From Saprospiraceae bacterium (GTDB lineage: Bacteria > Bacteroidota > Bacteroidia > Chitinophagales > Saprospiraceae): 64,000 bases of DNA. Location: contig JAWKLJ010000001.1 in assembly GCA_041392805.1 (NCBI GenBank), forward strand, positions 310,001 to 374,000, in the 5' to 3' direction. Position 1 is the first letter of the stretch; the number at the start of each line of letters is the position of its first letter. Shown here piece by piece: positions 1 to 9,700 of this stretch. The notes below the pieces were generated by a model that searched no databases, had not been told where the DNA came from, and was given only the letters and a program-made list of their open reading frames with translations. Position numbers and translations under genes: made by a program.

Positions 1-1211
1 CACTCAGTCGTTTGAAAGGCAACCCCTATGCAGCCTGGTATGCAGATCAACATTTAGCGGCCATGGGACTCACCCTTGCCGATGATCCTTCCTTTCGCTG
101 GTTCAGGCTGCGGTGGGAGCTACCCGCCCGCCCTTCACCTTTGGCCAGTATGGATTTGCCCTTAGCCAGGGTTTTCCCGGAAACAGGTACCGTGAATATG
201 CATTCCGATCTGGAGAATCCGTTGCACAACCTCATGGTCAGTTTACGATCCAGCCCATACGGCTCTACCAGCCATGCCCATGCAGATCAAAATGCTTTTA
301 ACATTCAATATGGTGGCAAAAAGTTATTTTATACCTCGGGATACCGCCCTTCGATGGGAGTACCCCATTACAACCAATGGTTTAAAGCGACCAAAGGGCA
401 TAATACCGTCCTAATTGATGGCAAGGAGCAACCTATCGCCAGTGCGGAATCTTACGGTTGGATTCCCCGTTTTTTACATGGCCAGCGCATTAGCTACGTC
501 CTAGGTGATGCCTCCAAAGCCTACGATAACAGCATAGAAAAACCTCAGCAGGCTGGCCTGCAAAAATTCCGGCGACATATGGCCTACCTAAGGCCAGGGC
601 TTATCGTCATTTATGACGAATTAGCCGCTGACCATCCTGCAGATTGGAGCTGGTTATTGCACAGCATGGAGCCCACCCGTTTAGATGAAAGCAATGGAAG
701 ATTGTTTTGCGAAACGGATAATGCTAAGAGCCAGGTGGACCTATTCGGTTCCAGTCCAATCGATATCAGCATCAGCACCAAATTTGACCCAGCACCAGTC
801 AATTTCAGGGGGATGCGCGATGAAGATGGCGATCTATTAGTCTATAAAGACCAATGGCACATCACTGCTGCCAATACCAATCCGACCGGAAAAATGAGGT
901 TTCTGGCGATCATCCAAGTGGCCCCCAAAGAAAGCAAAAAGCCATTCTCTCCTTCCCAAAAGAACCAGGAAGGCATTTGGGAAATTGGCGATTGGCGCAT
1001 CCAGGCTTCCCTTGATGAAAATACTCCTCCTGCTTTACAAATCGAACACAAGGACCAGACCGCCATTTTGGTCTATGGAAAGGAAAACCTCCAAATAGGA
1101 ACCCAAAAAATAGAAGGGAAAGGGTTAGAAAGTACTATTTTGGCAGAATTAATTGAGGGAGAATGGGTAAGGAAAGAGGCGACGGATACCTTGCCTAAAG
1201 GGCGGAATTAA
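1..1211 (+). CDS. Heparinase II/III-family polysaccharide lyase, C-terminal part (5' truncated by window edge)
   Basis: The frame is open to the left edge, so the gene begins outside the window; about 402 residues are visible. The region around HAHADQNAF and GHNTVLIDGK (roughly residues 90-140 of the visible part) matches the central beta-sandwich of the heparinase II/III superfamily, in which the conserved His takes part in metal binding or catalysis. The rest is the C-terminal beta-rich domain. The N-terminal alpha/alpha toroid, which would carry the other catalytic residues, is missing here. Family members eliminate across uronic-acid linkages in GAG-like or alginate-like polysaccharides, usually in the periplasm. 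It runs in the same direction as the three sulfatases downstream, which fits desulfation plus lyase cleavage of one sulfated uronan. Exact PL family and substrate are not resolved. Confidence 0.85.
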   Translation, partial: LSRLKGNPYAAWYADQHLAAMGLTLADDPSFRWFRLRWELPARPSPLASMDLPLARVFPETGTVNMHSDLENPLHNLMVSLRSSPYGSTSHAHADQNAFNIQYGGKKLFYTSGYRPSMGVPHYNQWFKATKGHNTVLIDGKEQPIASAESYGWIPRFLHGQRISYVLGDASKAYDNSIEKPQQAGLQKFRRHMAYLRPGLIVIYDELAADHPADWSWLLHSMEPTRLDESNGRLFCETDNAKSQVDLFGSSPIDISISTKFDPAPVNFRGMRDEDGDLLVYKDQWHITAANTNPTGKMRFLAIIQVAPKESKKPFSPSQKNQEGIWEIGDWRIQASLDENTPPALQIEHKDQTAILVYGKENLQIGTQKIEGKGLESTILAELIEGEWVRKEATDTLPKGRN

Positions 1212-1451
1212 TGCTCACTAGCCAAAAACACTAAGGATTTGTGCCTATAGAGCCGCATATATTTTACACGGAAACCATGAAAGTAAACACACTTTATCTT
1301 TTTTTATTCTTTTGAAAGCGAGCATCATGCTCTAAGGGTTGTTAGCAATGGTTTTAATAAAAAAATGGGGGTTGGCATATAAATTTTCGTGATAGACGAA
1401 AAAAGTTTGAAAAAAGTTATGGAATTTTTGAGGTTTGTCCGTCTTATAGAA

Positions 1452-1486
1452 GGGGGGGGGGGCGAGCGGGGGCGGCGGGGGCGGGC
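1452..1486 (+). repeat. G-rich tract with G-quadruplex potential
   Basis: An uninterrupted run of 11 G is followed by two GGGGG runs and a GGG run, separated by 1-5 bases. This pattern can fold as a G-quadruplex on the + strand. It lies in the 520-base gene-free stretch 1212-1731 between the lyase and the first sulfatase. The rest of that stretch shows an AT-rich section after the lyase stop, the palindromes listed separately, and no convincing gene. Confidence 0.6.
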
Positions 1487-1488
1487 AG

Positions 1489-1521
1489 AGACTTTCCAAG
1501 TTTTAAAAACTTGGAAAGTCT
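1489..1521. repeat. 33-bp near-perfect palindrome
   Basis: Arms AGACTTTCCAAGTTTT and its exact complement are separated by one A. There is no T-run after it, so it is not a standard intrinsic terminator by itself. The arm sequence suggests a dispersed intergenic palindrome, but only one copy was found in this window. Confidence 0.7.
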
Positions 1522-1577
1522 GGGCTGCCCTGGGGGCAACCTAGGGCAGCCCCGGCCAGCCCCAGGTTGCCCCCAGG
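1522..1577 (+). repeat. Two overlapping, mutually exclusive GC-rich hairpins
   Basis: Hairpin 1 pairs GGGCTGCCCT (1522-1531) with AGGGCAGCCC (1543-1552). Hairpin 2 pairs CCTGGGGGCAACCT (1529-1542) with AGGTTGCCCCCAGG (1564-1577). Both have perfect arms and they share bases 1529-1531, so the complete stems cannot form together. The structure ends 154 bases before the start codon of the sulfatase at 1732. A role in leader-RNA control is possible but not shown. Confidence 0.55.
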
Positions 1578-1731
1578 TTGCCAAGGGCCAGAGGCCAAGG
1601 GTCGCCTCCTGCCTCCCCTGCTGGCGCGCCCCGGTGCCGTCAGCGTAGCAGCCAAACACAGGCTCACGCAACCACCAAGCCGCCCCCAAATAGCCCATAT
1701 CATCACTTACAAGCAAACAAAACGAAAAACC

Positions 1732-3099
1732 ATGAATCCCTTACAGAAGTACCTTACGTTTTTCATCTTCTGCATTCTTTGGCAATGCAGTTCGCCTGAT
1801 CAGCCAAGCCAAAGTCGTTCGGATAAACCCAATGTCATCTTTGTCCTGACTGATGATCAAGGCTCCGTCGATGTTGGCGCCTATGGCACCCAGGATATCC
1901 AGACGCCTAACCTAGACCGACTCGCCGCCAAAGGCGTGCGCTTCACCCAATTCTACGCCAATGCACCTATTTGCTCGCCCTCCCGCGCTGCCATACTGAC
2001 GGGCAAAACCCCTTTTAAGGCGGGCGTCCCTGGCAATGTAGCCTCCGTTGCGAACCAACAAAAAGGCATGCCTGCCTCCGAAATCACCATAGCAGAGATG
2101 CTGAAAGACCACGGCTACAAAACCGCCGCCATTGGAAAATGGCACCTGGGCTACACCCCCGCTTTGCAGCCCAATGGACAAGGGTTTGACTATCATTTTG
2201 GTCATTTAGTGGGCTGTATTGATAATTATTCTCATTTTTATTATTGGAATGGCCCTAATCGGCATGATTTGTACCAAAATGGCAAAGAAATTCATAGAGA
2301 TGGCGAATATTTCCCCGCCATGTGCCTGGAGGAGGCGAGCCGATTCATGGAGGAGAACCGAAAAGAACCCTTTTTTATCTATTATGCGATGAATACACCT
2401 CATTATCCCTACCAGGGTACTCCTGAATGGTTGGCCTATTACCATGAAAAAGGGGTTCCCTACCCTCGAAGTATTTATAATGCCTTTGTCTCCACCATGG
2501 ATGAATACATTGGGAAGTTGCAGGATAAGGTTGTGGAACTTGGTCTGGCAGAAAATACGATTATCATTTTCCAATCTGATCATGGCCATTCCACCGAAGA
2601 GAGAGCTCACTTTGGTGGCGGGAGTGCCGGGCCCTATAAAGGGGCAAAGGGATCGCTATTTGAAGGAGGGCTGAGGGTGCCGGCGATCATTAGCTGGCCA
2701 GGCAAGATTCCCGAAAACGAGGTGCGTGAGCAGTGGGCAATGGCCTGCGACTGGTTTCCTACGATTGCGGAGTTATGCGCTCTGCCTGCTCCAAGCCACT
2801 CTATTGCTGGCAAAAGCATCGTTTCCATTATCCAATCTGAAAAAGCAGCGGAAATTCATGATACCTGGCATTGGAATTTTGGCAAACATTGGTCGATTCG
2901 CCAAGGAAAATGGAAGCTCCTCTTCGATCCTTTGGACACCACCCAAAAAAGAGATCCCGAGCCCAATAAAGCAGAGGATTTGTGGTATTTAGTCAATTTG
3001 GAAACGGACATCGGAGAAACCACCAACCTTGCTCAACAATTCCCTGAAAAGGTAAAAGAACTACAGGCTTTGTATGCACAAAGAAAAACTGTCGAATAA
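1732..3099 (+). CDS. S1-family sulfatase lipoprotein
   Basis: This is a 455-aa type I sulfatase that would hydrolyse sulfate esters on a glycan. The N-terminus is a lipoprotein signal peptide with Cys19 in the lipobox ILWQC. The metal-binding pair is at Asp41-Asp42 (LTDDQG) and the formylglycine motif is C81-S-P-S-R. QSDHGH supplies further metal ligands. The frame is open upstream to 1567, but that extension is low-complexity spacer, and the ATG at 1732 begins the signal peptide, so it is chosen as start. It is the first of three consecutive sulfatases; the next starts 25 bases after its stop, so they are probably co-transcribed. The Cys-type motif needs FGE or anSME for maturation, and neither gene is in the window. 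Subfamily is not assigned. Confidence 0.93.
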   Translation: MNPLQKYLTFFIFCILWQCSSPDQPSQSRSDKPNVIFVLTDDQGSVDVGAYGTQDIQTPNLDRLAAKGVRFTQFYANAPICSPSRAAILTGKTPFKAGVPGNVASVANQQKGMPASEITIAEMLKDHGYKTAAIGKWHLGYTPALQPNGQGFDYHFGHLVGCIDNYSHFYYWNGPNRHDLYQNGKEIHRDGEYFPAMCLEEASRFMEENRKEPFFIYYAMNTPHYPYQGTPEWLAYYHEKGVPYPRSIYNAFVSTMDEYIGKLQDKVVELGLAENTIIIFQSDHGHSTEERAHFGGGSAGPYKGAKGSLFEGGLRVPAIISWPGKIPENEVREQWAMACDWFPTIAELCALPAPSHSIAGKSIVSIIQSEKAAEIHDTWHWNFGKHWSIRQGKWKLLFDPLDTTQKRDPEPNKAEDLWYLVNLETDIGETTNLAQQFPEKVKELQALYAQRKTVE

Positions 3100-3124
3100 A
3101 AAGCATCATTTAACACCTATTATC

Positions 3125-4723
3125 ATGCGATATACGATCTTTCTTTTAGGGTTTGTCCTTTTTTCTTGCCAAGGCGGCCCAACATCAACCAACACCCAGC
3201 AAAAAAAGCGCCCAAATATTCTTTTTGCTATTTCGGACGACCAGTCCTATCCCTATACGTCTATTTATGGCGACCAGTCGATCCAAACCCCCGCTTTTGA
3301 CCGGATTGCTCAAATGGGGGTACTGTTTAACAATGCCTTTTGTGCAGCGCCACAATGTAGCCCTTCCAGGGCTGCCATCCTGACGGGTAAAAATATCTGG
3401 CAATTGGAAGAAGCAGGCACCCATAGTAGTTATTTCCCTAATAAGTTCACCGTTTTCACCGATGTGCTGGAAGCCAGTGGATATGAACTTGGGTATACGG
3501 GTAAACCCTGGGGCCCTGGCAACTGGAAAGATGCCGGTTGGGACCGAAACCCAGTGGGACCAGCCTATGAGGATGTCAGTTATGAAGAAGCGCCTTCTAC
3601 CGGCATTAGTAAAAAAAATTACGCGGCCAATTTTAAAGCTTTTTTTGAAAAAAAACCTGCCGATCGTCCCTTCTTCTTCTGGTTTGGCTGCCACGAACCG
3701 CATCGCGTTTTTGAAGAAGGATCAGGTTTGAAAGCTGGAAAATCCTTGGAAAAAGCCAATGTTCCTTCCTTTTTGCCCAATGATGAACTGGTGCAAAGCG
3801 ATCTCCTCGATTATGCCTTTGAAATAGAATGGTTTGACCAGCACCTGGGCGAAATGTTGGCTCTGCTGGAAGCGGCAGGGGAGCTGGAAAACACCATTGT
3901 GGTCATCACTGCCGATAATGGCATGGCCTTCCCTTATGCCAAAGCCAATTTACAGGAATATGGCACCCATGTTCCCTTAGCGATCGCTGGTCCTTCTATT
4001 GAAGGTGGAAGGAAAGTGGATGATTTGGTTAGCTTAATTGATTTGGCGCCTACTTTTTTGGAATGGACCAATACGACTCCCTTCCAAGGCATCACGGGGA
4101 AAAGTCTGATGAATATCCTGATGGCCAAAACAGAAGGCATTGTAGATGAATCGCGTAAAATGGTGCTGACGGGCAGAGAACGCCATACCCACGCCCGCCC
4201 TGACAATCTCGGCTATCCCGCCCGCGCTATCCGTACTGCCGATTATTTGTATATCCAAAATTTTAAACCTGATCGTTGGCCAGCCGGAGACCCTGCGGTT
4301 CCATTAGCCGAGGGGCAAGCCTCAGCAGAGGACCTGAAGTCGATGCAAGGTGGCTATCACGATATTGATAACTCCCCTAGTAAATCGCATATTACAGCTG
4401 ATTCAACCGCCTTTCCTAACTACTTTCAATTGGCCGTTGGCAAACGCCCGACAGAAGAGTTGTTTGATATTAAAAAGGACCCAGGTTGTACCCAAAATTT
4501 GGCTAAAGAAGAATCGCTAAAGGCCATCAAAGAAACCTTAAAAAGTGAATTAATGACCCAACTAGCCATGCAGGGCGATCCGCGAGTGCTAGGAGATGGT
4601 GATATTTTCGAAAGTTACCCACGCTTTGCTAGTATGCGGGCCTTTGCTGGATTTAGGGAACGGGGGGCTTATAATCCGAAGTATGGGAAGGAGGCACTTG
4701 AGGTAGTGAAGGTGAAGGATTAG
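3125..4723 (+). CDS. S1-family sulfatase, sulfamidase (heparan N-sulfatase)-like
   Basis: A 532-aa sulfatase lipoprotein with Cys15 in the lipobox VLFSC. Metal ligands are at Asp38-Asp39 (ISDDQ) and the active-site motif is C78-S-P-S-R-A-A. The layout after the active site, with a GYTGKPWGPG segment and a late TADNGM metal motif, resembles bacterial relatives of N-sulfoglucosamine sulfohydrolase, so removal of N- or O-sulfate from a glucosamine-type residue is a reasonable guess. The frame is open from 3074, overlapping the previous gene, but the signal peptide begins at the ATG at 3125, giving a 25-base gap. It is probably in an operon with the sulfatases on either side. Confidence 0.92.
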   Translation: MRYTIFLLGFVLFSCQGGPTSTNTQQKKRPNILFAISDDQSYPYTSIYGDQSIQTPAFDRIAQMGVLFNNAFCAAPQCSPSRAAILTGKNIWQLEEAGTHSSYFPNKFTVFTDVLEASGYELGYTGKPWGPGNWKDAGWDRNPVGPAYEDVSYEEAPSTGISKKNYAANFKAFFEKKPADRPFFFWFGCHEPHRVFEEGSGLKAGKSLEKANVPSFLPNDELVQSDLLDYAFEIEWFDQHLGEMLALLEAAGELENTIVVITADNGMAFPYAKANLQEYGTHVPLAIAGPSIEGGRKVDDLVSLIDLAPTFLEWTNTTPFQGITGKSLMNILMAKTEGIVDESRKMVLTGRERHTHARPDNLGYPARAIRTADYLYIQNFKPDRWPAGDPAVPLAEGQASAEDLKSMQGGYHDIDNSPSKSHITADSTAFPNYFQLAVGKRPTEELFDIKKDPGCTQNLAKEESLKAIKETLKSELMTQLAMQGDPRVLGDGDIFESYPRFASMRAFAGFRERGAYNPKYGKEALEVVKVKD

Positions 4724-4750
4724 GTCCGCAGTTTTTCGCTGCTTTGGCTC

Positions 4751-4788
4751 TTTTTTTGAACCATATAAGGGATGTAAGGGTATTTAAG
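4751..4788 (+). repeat. Post-stop AT-rich motif (GAACCATATAAGG family), copy 1
   Basis: A T-run followed by GAACCATATAAGG, a second GATGTAAGG step and TATTTAAG. It starts 28 bases after the stop of the sulfatase at 3125-4723 and reads in the same direction as that gene. Further copies occur at 38171-38207, inverted at 38216-38259, and at 44668-44702, each likewise 3' of a gene. Confidence 0.6.
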
Positions 4789-4855
4789 AGCGGAGTTAAG
4801 TAGCTTTATAGGATACGAAAATTCCATTTGGTTGAACAGATATCAAAACAAGTTT

Positions 4856-6397
4856 ATGAAAAATAGACACCTTATCCTCCTTCTTTTTTTGCTTTGGCAG
4901 GCTTGCGCCCCAGCTGCTCAGGAAGAACAAGCTGGCAACAATGAGTCGGCTGCGCTCCCAAACATTGTCTTCATCCTGGCTGATGACCTCGGTTATGGCG
5001 ATGTCTCTGCCAACAACCCAGCTTCCAAGATTCAGACCAACCATATAGACCAACTGGCCGCTGAGGGCATGCGTTTTACCGATGCCCATGCGCCGTCTTC
5101 CGTTTGCACCCCTACCCGATATGGCATCCTGACAGGCCGCTATTGCTGGCGAAGTCGACTCCCACAAGGAGTATTGCGAGGATACGGGCGAGCCTTGATA
5201 GAGGATGGGCGAACAACAGTAGCTAGTTTATTGAAAAAGAAAGGGTATACTACTGGTGTGGTTGGCAAATGGCACCTAGGGGTCGATTGGGCCATTAAAG
5301 CAGGTCATGAGGATTACCTAAAAGCCGAAGATACACAAGTTAATGCCGCAGGATTGGTGAGTGAAATGAACCCAGAACATATTGATTTTACTCAAAAACC
5401 GACTAATGGCCCTTTAAACCACGGTTTTGATTATTCCTTCATTTTGCCCGCCTCCCTGGACATGGATCCCTATTGTTTTCTGGAGAATGATGCCTTAGTA
5501 GAAATCCCTTCCGCCTACACGCCTGGCAATGACCTGAATACGGGGTATACTGAGGCCTTCTGGCGGGCAGGCAAGATTGCACCTGGCTTTAAAATAGAAC
5601 AAGTTTTGCCTACTTTTAAGGAAAAAGCTATTTCCTTTATTGAGCAACAAGCCGCAACAGCTGAGCCTTTTTTCCTTTACATGCCCCTAGCTGCGCCACA
5701 TACGCCTTGGGTGCCCACTGATGAATTCAAAGGCACCGCCAATGCAGGAAATTACGGTGATTTTGTAAAAATGGTAGACCAGGCCATTGGCGCCGTTTTA
5801 CAGACACTAGAAGAAAAGGGCTTGAAAGAAAACACCCTGGTCATCTTCACCAGCGACAACGGCCCTTATTGGACACCTGCCTTGGTCGAAAAATACGGTC
5901 ACAAATCGGCCGGACCATGGCGTGGCATGAAAGCGGATGCTTGGGATGGTGGCCACCGCATCCCCTATATCGCGCGCTGGCCCGGCAACATCAAAGCCGG
6001 CAGCACCAGCTATGCCATTACGACTTTAACCCACTTGATGGCCACAGTAGCTGATATCGTAGGCATCGAATTACAACCCAATGAAGGAGAGGATAGCCAT
6101 AGTATTCTCCCTGTTTTGCTAGGTACTGCCGATACCATAGCCCATCAAAAAGCTATTATACATCATTCTTCCAGAAACTTCTACGCCATTCGTCAAGGCG
6201 ATTGGAAACTTATCGAAGGGCGAGGTTCTGGCGGATTTTCTGAGCCGAGTGTTTATGAACCCAAGGAGGGGGAAGTACCCGGCCAGTTGTACAATATGAA
6301 AGCGGATATGGGAGAAACCAATAACTTGTACGAGCAATATCCTGACAAGGTGGAGGCGCTTCAGCTTTTATTGAAGGAGTTGAAGAAAGGGGGATAA
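4856..6397 (+). CDS. S1-family sulfatase, S1_15-like (possible GalNAc/Gal-6-O-sulfatase)
   Basis: A 513-aa arylsulfatase-type lipoprotein with Cys17 after LLLFLLWQA. Metal ligands are at Asp43-Asp44 (LADDLGYGD), the active-site motif is C84-T-P-T-R, and it is followed by YGILTGRYCWRSRL, a signature typical of S1_15-type enzymes. KWHLG and TSDNGP complete the core. Known S1_15 members remove 6-O-sulfate from galactose or GalNAc; this is family knowledge, not proof here. The ATG at 4856 is preferred over an upstream TTG at 4832 because it starts a compact lipoprotein signal peptide. It is the third sulfatase in the same-direction group, 132 bases after the previous stop. Confidence 0.92.
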   Translation: MKNRHLILLLFLLWQACAPAAQEEQAGNNESAALPNIVFILADDLGYGDVSANNPASKIQTNHIDQLAAEGMRFTDAHAPSSVCTPTRYGILTGRYCWRSRLPQGVLRGYGRALIEDGRTTVASLLKKKGYTTGVVGKWHLGVDWAIKAGHEDYLKAEDTQVNAAGLVSEMNPEHIDFTQKPTNGPLNHGFDYSFILPASLDMDPYCFLENDALVEIPSAYTPGNDLNTGYTEAFWRAGKIAPGFKIEQVLPTFKEKAISFIEQQAATAEPFFLYMPLAAPHTPWVPTDEFKGTANAGNYGDFVKMVDQAIGAVLQTLEEKGLKENTLVIFTSDNGPYWTPALVEKYGHKSAGPWRGMKADAWDGGHRIPYIARWPGNIKAGSTSYAITTLTHLMATVADIVGIELQPNEGEDSHSILPVLLGTADTIAHQKAIIHHSSRNFYAIRQGDWKLIEGRGSGGFSEPSVYEPKEGEVPGQLYNMKADMGETNNLYEQYPDKVEALQLLLKELKKGG

Positions 6398-6782
6398 AGC
6401 GAATGCCGCTCATTCATTTTCAAGTGGTTTGAGTCAAGGTGGGCAGGATGGCATTTGCTAATTGCTTTGTTAGTATACTATCCCAAAGCGAGCGCAACTG
6501 TCATTAAAGGTCCTTCAGAAAAATATATAAAAAATTATAATATCCACCATATAATTATAGAGGTTTTCGACAACCTGCTCTCTGGAGAAAATGCCTCAGA
6601 AGAAAACAATTTAGCAAAAATTCGGCAGGTATTTACAAGCCACGAAGTTGGGTTTTCAGATCAATTCACGATTAACCAACGTGCCTGGTTCATCACCCAT
6701 ATTGGCATACCTGTTTATGAGTTGACAAAACGTGAGAACGACAATAGCTGTTTTTTTTCAACTAGTACACTCAAACAAGTGA
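6398..6782 (+). other. Spacer with a doubtful small open frame
   Basis: This gap lies between the 3' ends of two convergent genes. An open frame of 120 codons runs from a TTG at 6455 to 6817 and overlaps the 3' end of the opposing regulator gene by 35 bases. Its translation (start LLIALLVYYPKA) matches no family I recognise and it lacks a good start region. It is more likely noncoding or a gene remnant. No clear terminator was found. Confidence 0.3.
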
Positions 6783-9700
6783 CTACACCTCAAGCGGAGA
6801 AGAAGGCTTATCTCTAAATTGAGTAGGAGAAATCCCAAACATTTGTTTAAAGCACTTCCGAAAATAGCTGGGATCCTGAAAGCCTATTTCGTAACTCACT
6901 TCATTGATATTCAAAAAGCTATTGGACAATAATTTAGCGGCATAACGCAGGCGCACATTCCGGACAAATTCGGAGGCCGTCAAACCAGTCAAAGCCTTTA
7001 TTTTCCGATATAAATGAACGCGGGTCATCCTTAGCTCTTTTCCCAAAAATTCAACGCCGAAGGAGGGGTCTTTCATGTTTTTTTCAATGAGCCGGATCAG
7101 GTTTTCCATAAAGCGTTCATCGGCTGTAGTGACCGCCAAACTTTGCAAGCTAAGCGTAGCTTCTGTTCTAAATCGCTCCTTTAGCTTTTCCCGGGAAGAC
7201 AAGAGGTTTTTAGCTTTTATTTGAAGAATTTGGGGAGAAAAGGGTTTGCTGATATAGTCATCTGCCCCGGTTTCCAGTCCATTGACTTTAAAAATCAAGG
7301 AGGTTCGGGCAGATAACAAAATGACGGGGATATGGCTCGTTTTTAATTCCTGTTTTAATTGGCTACACATTTCGATTCCGTTCATTTTAGGCATCATTAC
7401 ATCACTTATTATAAGATCGGGATTGCTGGCCATGGCCAGGCTGAGGCCCTCTTTGCCATCAGCAGCCAATAAAATCCGGTAGTCCGCCTGGAAAATATCA
7501 ATTATATATTGTTGAATATCCTGATTGTCCTCGACAATTAAGAGTAAGGGTTGATTTTCTTTATTGGCTTGTGGTGTTTCATTGATTAATGGCGCCTGCT
7601 GAGGAGGATAAGCGGGGTTCCAATTCTTTGTTTTTTTATAATGGATGGCCGCATCACTATTGTTAAAATCGGCTAAGATTTCGGTGGTTTGCAGGTGTGC
7701 CTTTCCTAGGGGAAAACGCAGGTAAAAGGTAGCACCTTTCCCATATTCACTTTCCACTTCGATCGTACCATGATGCAAATCTGTTAAGCCTTTCACGATC
7801 GATAGCCCAATCCCACTGCTCCTCTCTTGGTTATAGGTGGTTGCTGTACCATTATCTGCATAAGGGCTGAATAAGGTTTCCAAAGTAGGGTTCGTCATCC
7901 CAACCCCTTTATCTATTATTTTTAATTGCACATAACCTGATTTAAACGTGTCAGTTGTTTCGGAAGAAGCAGATATGACCACGTTGATGCTACCGCCATC
8001 TGGTGAAAACTTAAATGCATTTGACAATAAATTATACACGACCTTTTCGATTTTATCGCGATCAAAATAAACTTGAATATCTTCAGCTTCAGCCACAAAA
8101 TGGTAGTCCATTCCCCGATGGCGAGCTTCTTCCAGAAAGGAGAGGAAAACTTCATGGCAAAACCGGACAAAATTGCCTTTTGCGGTTCTTAATTGCGTAT
8201 GATTGGTTTCTAGCTTCCTAAAATCTAACAACTGATTGATCAAATAAAGTAATCGTTCTCCATTTTTGTAGGCCACATTCAATTGACGTCTAATTTGAAT
8301 ATCATTTGAATAATAGGTCAGTAATTTTTCAACGGGGCCTAACAAAAGCGTGAGTGGTGTTTTTAGGTCGTGTGAAATATTTGTAAAAAAACGATATTTC
8401 AATTCATGAAAAGCCTGGGTTTGTTCCTGTTTTAATTGCTCTAGTTTTAGCTGATGTTGAAGTTTTATCCTATTCCTCATCATCTGTAAAAGGACGAGGG
8501 CTATCCCTGCTAAAAACAGGATATATAAGGCATATGCCCACCAACGCTTCCAGGGAGGTGGAGGGATATACAATTGTAAGACTTTGCTTTCTGAAATCCA
8601 TACCCCATCTCCATTGGTTGCTTTTACTTGAAAGGAATAGTGTCCAGGGTCAAGATTCGTGTAAGTAGCATTGCGTCGATTGCCGATGTAATTCCAATCA
8701 TCCAAGCCCTCCAGGCGGTAGGCGTACTGCGTTTTTTCGGGACGAGAGTAGTTGATAGCGACAAAGTCAATAAAAAGCGTATTCTGGTGCCAGGGCAGTT
8801 GAAGACTGGCTTCCTTTAGCGGTGTTTTGAATTGGCTATTATTAATGGTGGCTCCTTTTCGGGAGCTGACCGAATTAAAATTAGTGATAACCACAGATGG
8901 CGCAAAGGTTTCATCACCTAAATCAGCAGGATTAAACACTAAAAAGCCCTTGGTGCTCCCAAAATAGAGCTTATGGGTAGACGATCGAAGGTTTGAACTC
9001 TTTTTATATTGTTGTCCTTCCAGTCCGTCCTCCTCCTGGAACAGTTTATAGGTATCATTTTTTTTATTAAATTTCAAAATGCCCTTTCTGCTACTGATCC
9101 ATAAATTGCCATGGTCATCGGGAAGGATACCATAAATTTCATCTTCGGAAACGTCACCCAAAACGTGTTCCTGTAATAAGCCCGAGCTCATATTCAAGGC
9201 ATGAAAACCATTATTTTTGGTTCCCAACCATAGCACATTATCCGTGTCTTGGAAAATACTTAATACTTTGGGAACATTGTATTTTTTATAGGTTTTGTTC
9301 TTTAAATTAAAACAGAAAAGGCCATCTTCGCCACCTGTACCTACCCATATATTGTGCTGTCGGTCTTCAAACATAGCTGAAATCGAGCTACCTATATTTT
9401 CTTGTATAAAAGTGCTCTCTGAGGGAATGACTTTCTTTAATTTGGTATCATAATAATGTAGTCCAGCATTACTAACGACCCATAAATTATCCTTTGAGTC
9501 AACCAATAGGTTCCGAATCCTAAATACATTAAAATCGGGCTTGCCCTCTTCCACTAAGGCAATTGGGGTAAATTGTTTTGTTTGGATATCAAAGGAAAAC
9601 AAACCACTAAAGAGGGTGCCGATCCACAAGGTGTTGTTGTGCCCCATGGCAATTTCTTTGATATGGTTCTGAGCTGCACTGGACTGAGGGGTTTGGGTTT

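Noticed and set aside
1567..1731. Upstream extension of the first sulfatase frame
   Set aside because: The translated extension is low-complexity spacer and would place the lipoprotein signal peptide internally; the ATG at 1732 is the sensible start.
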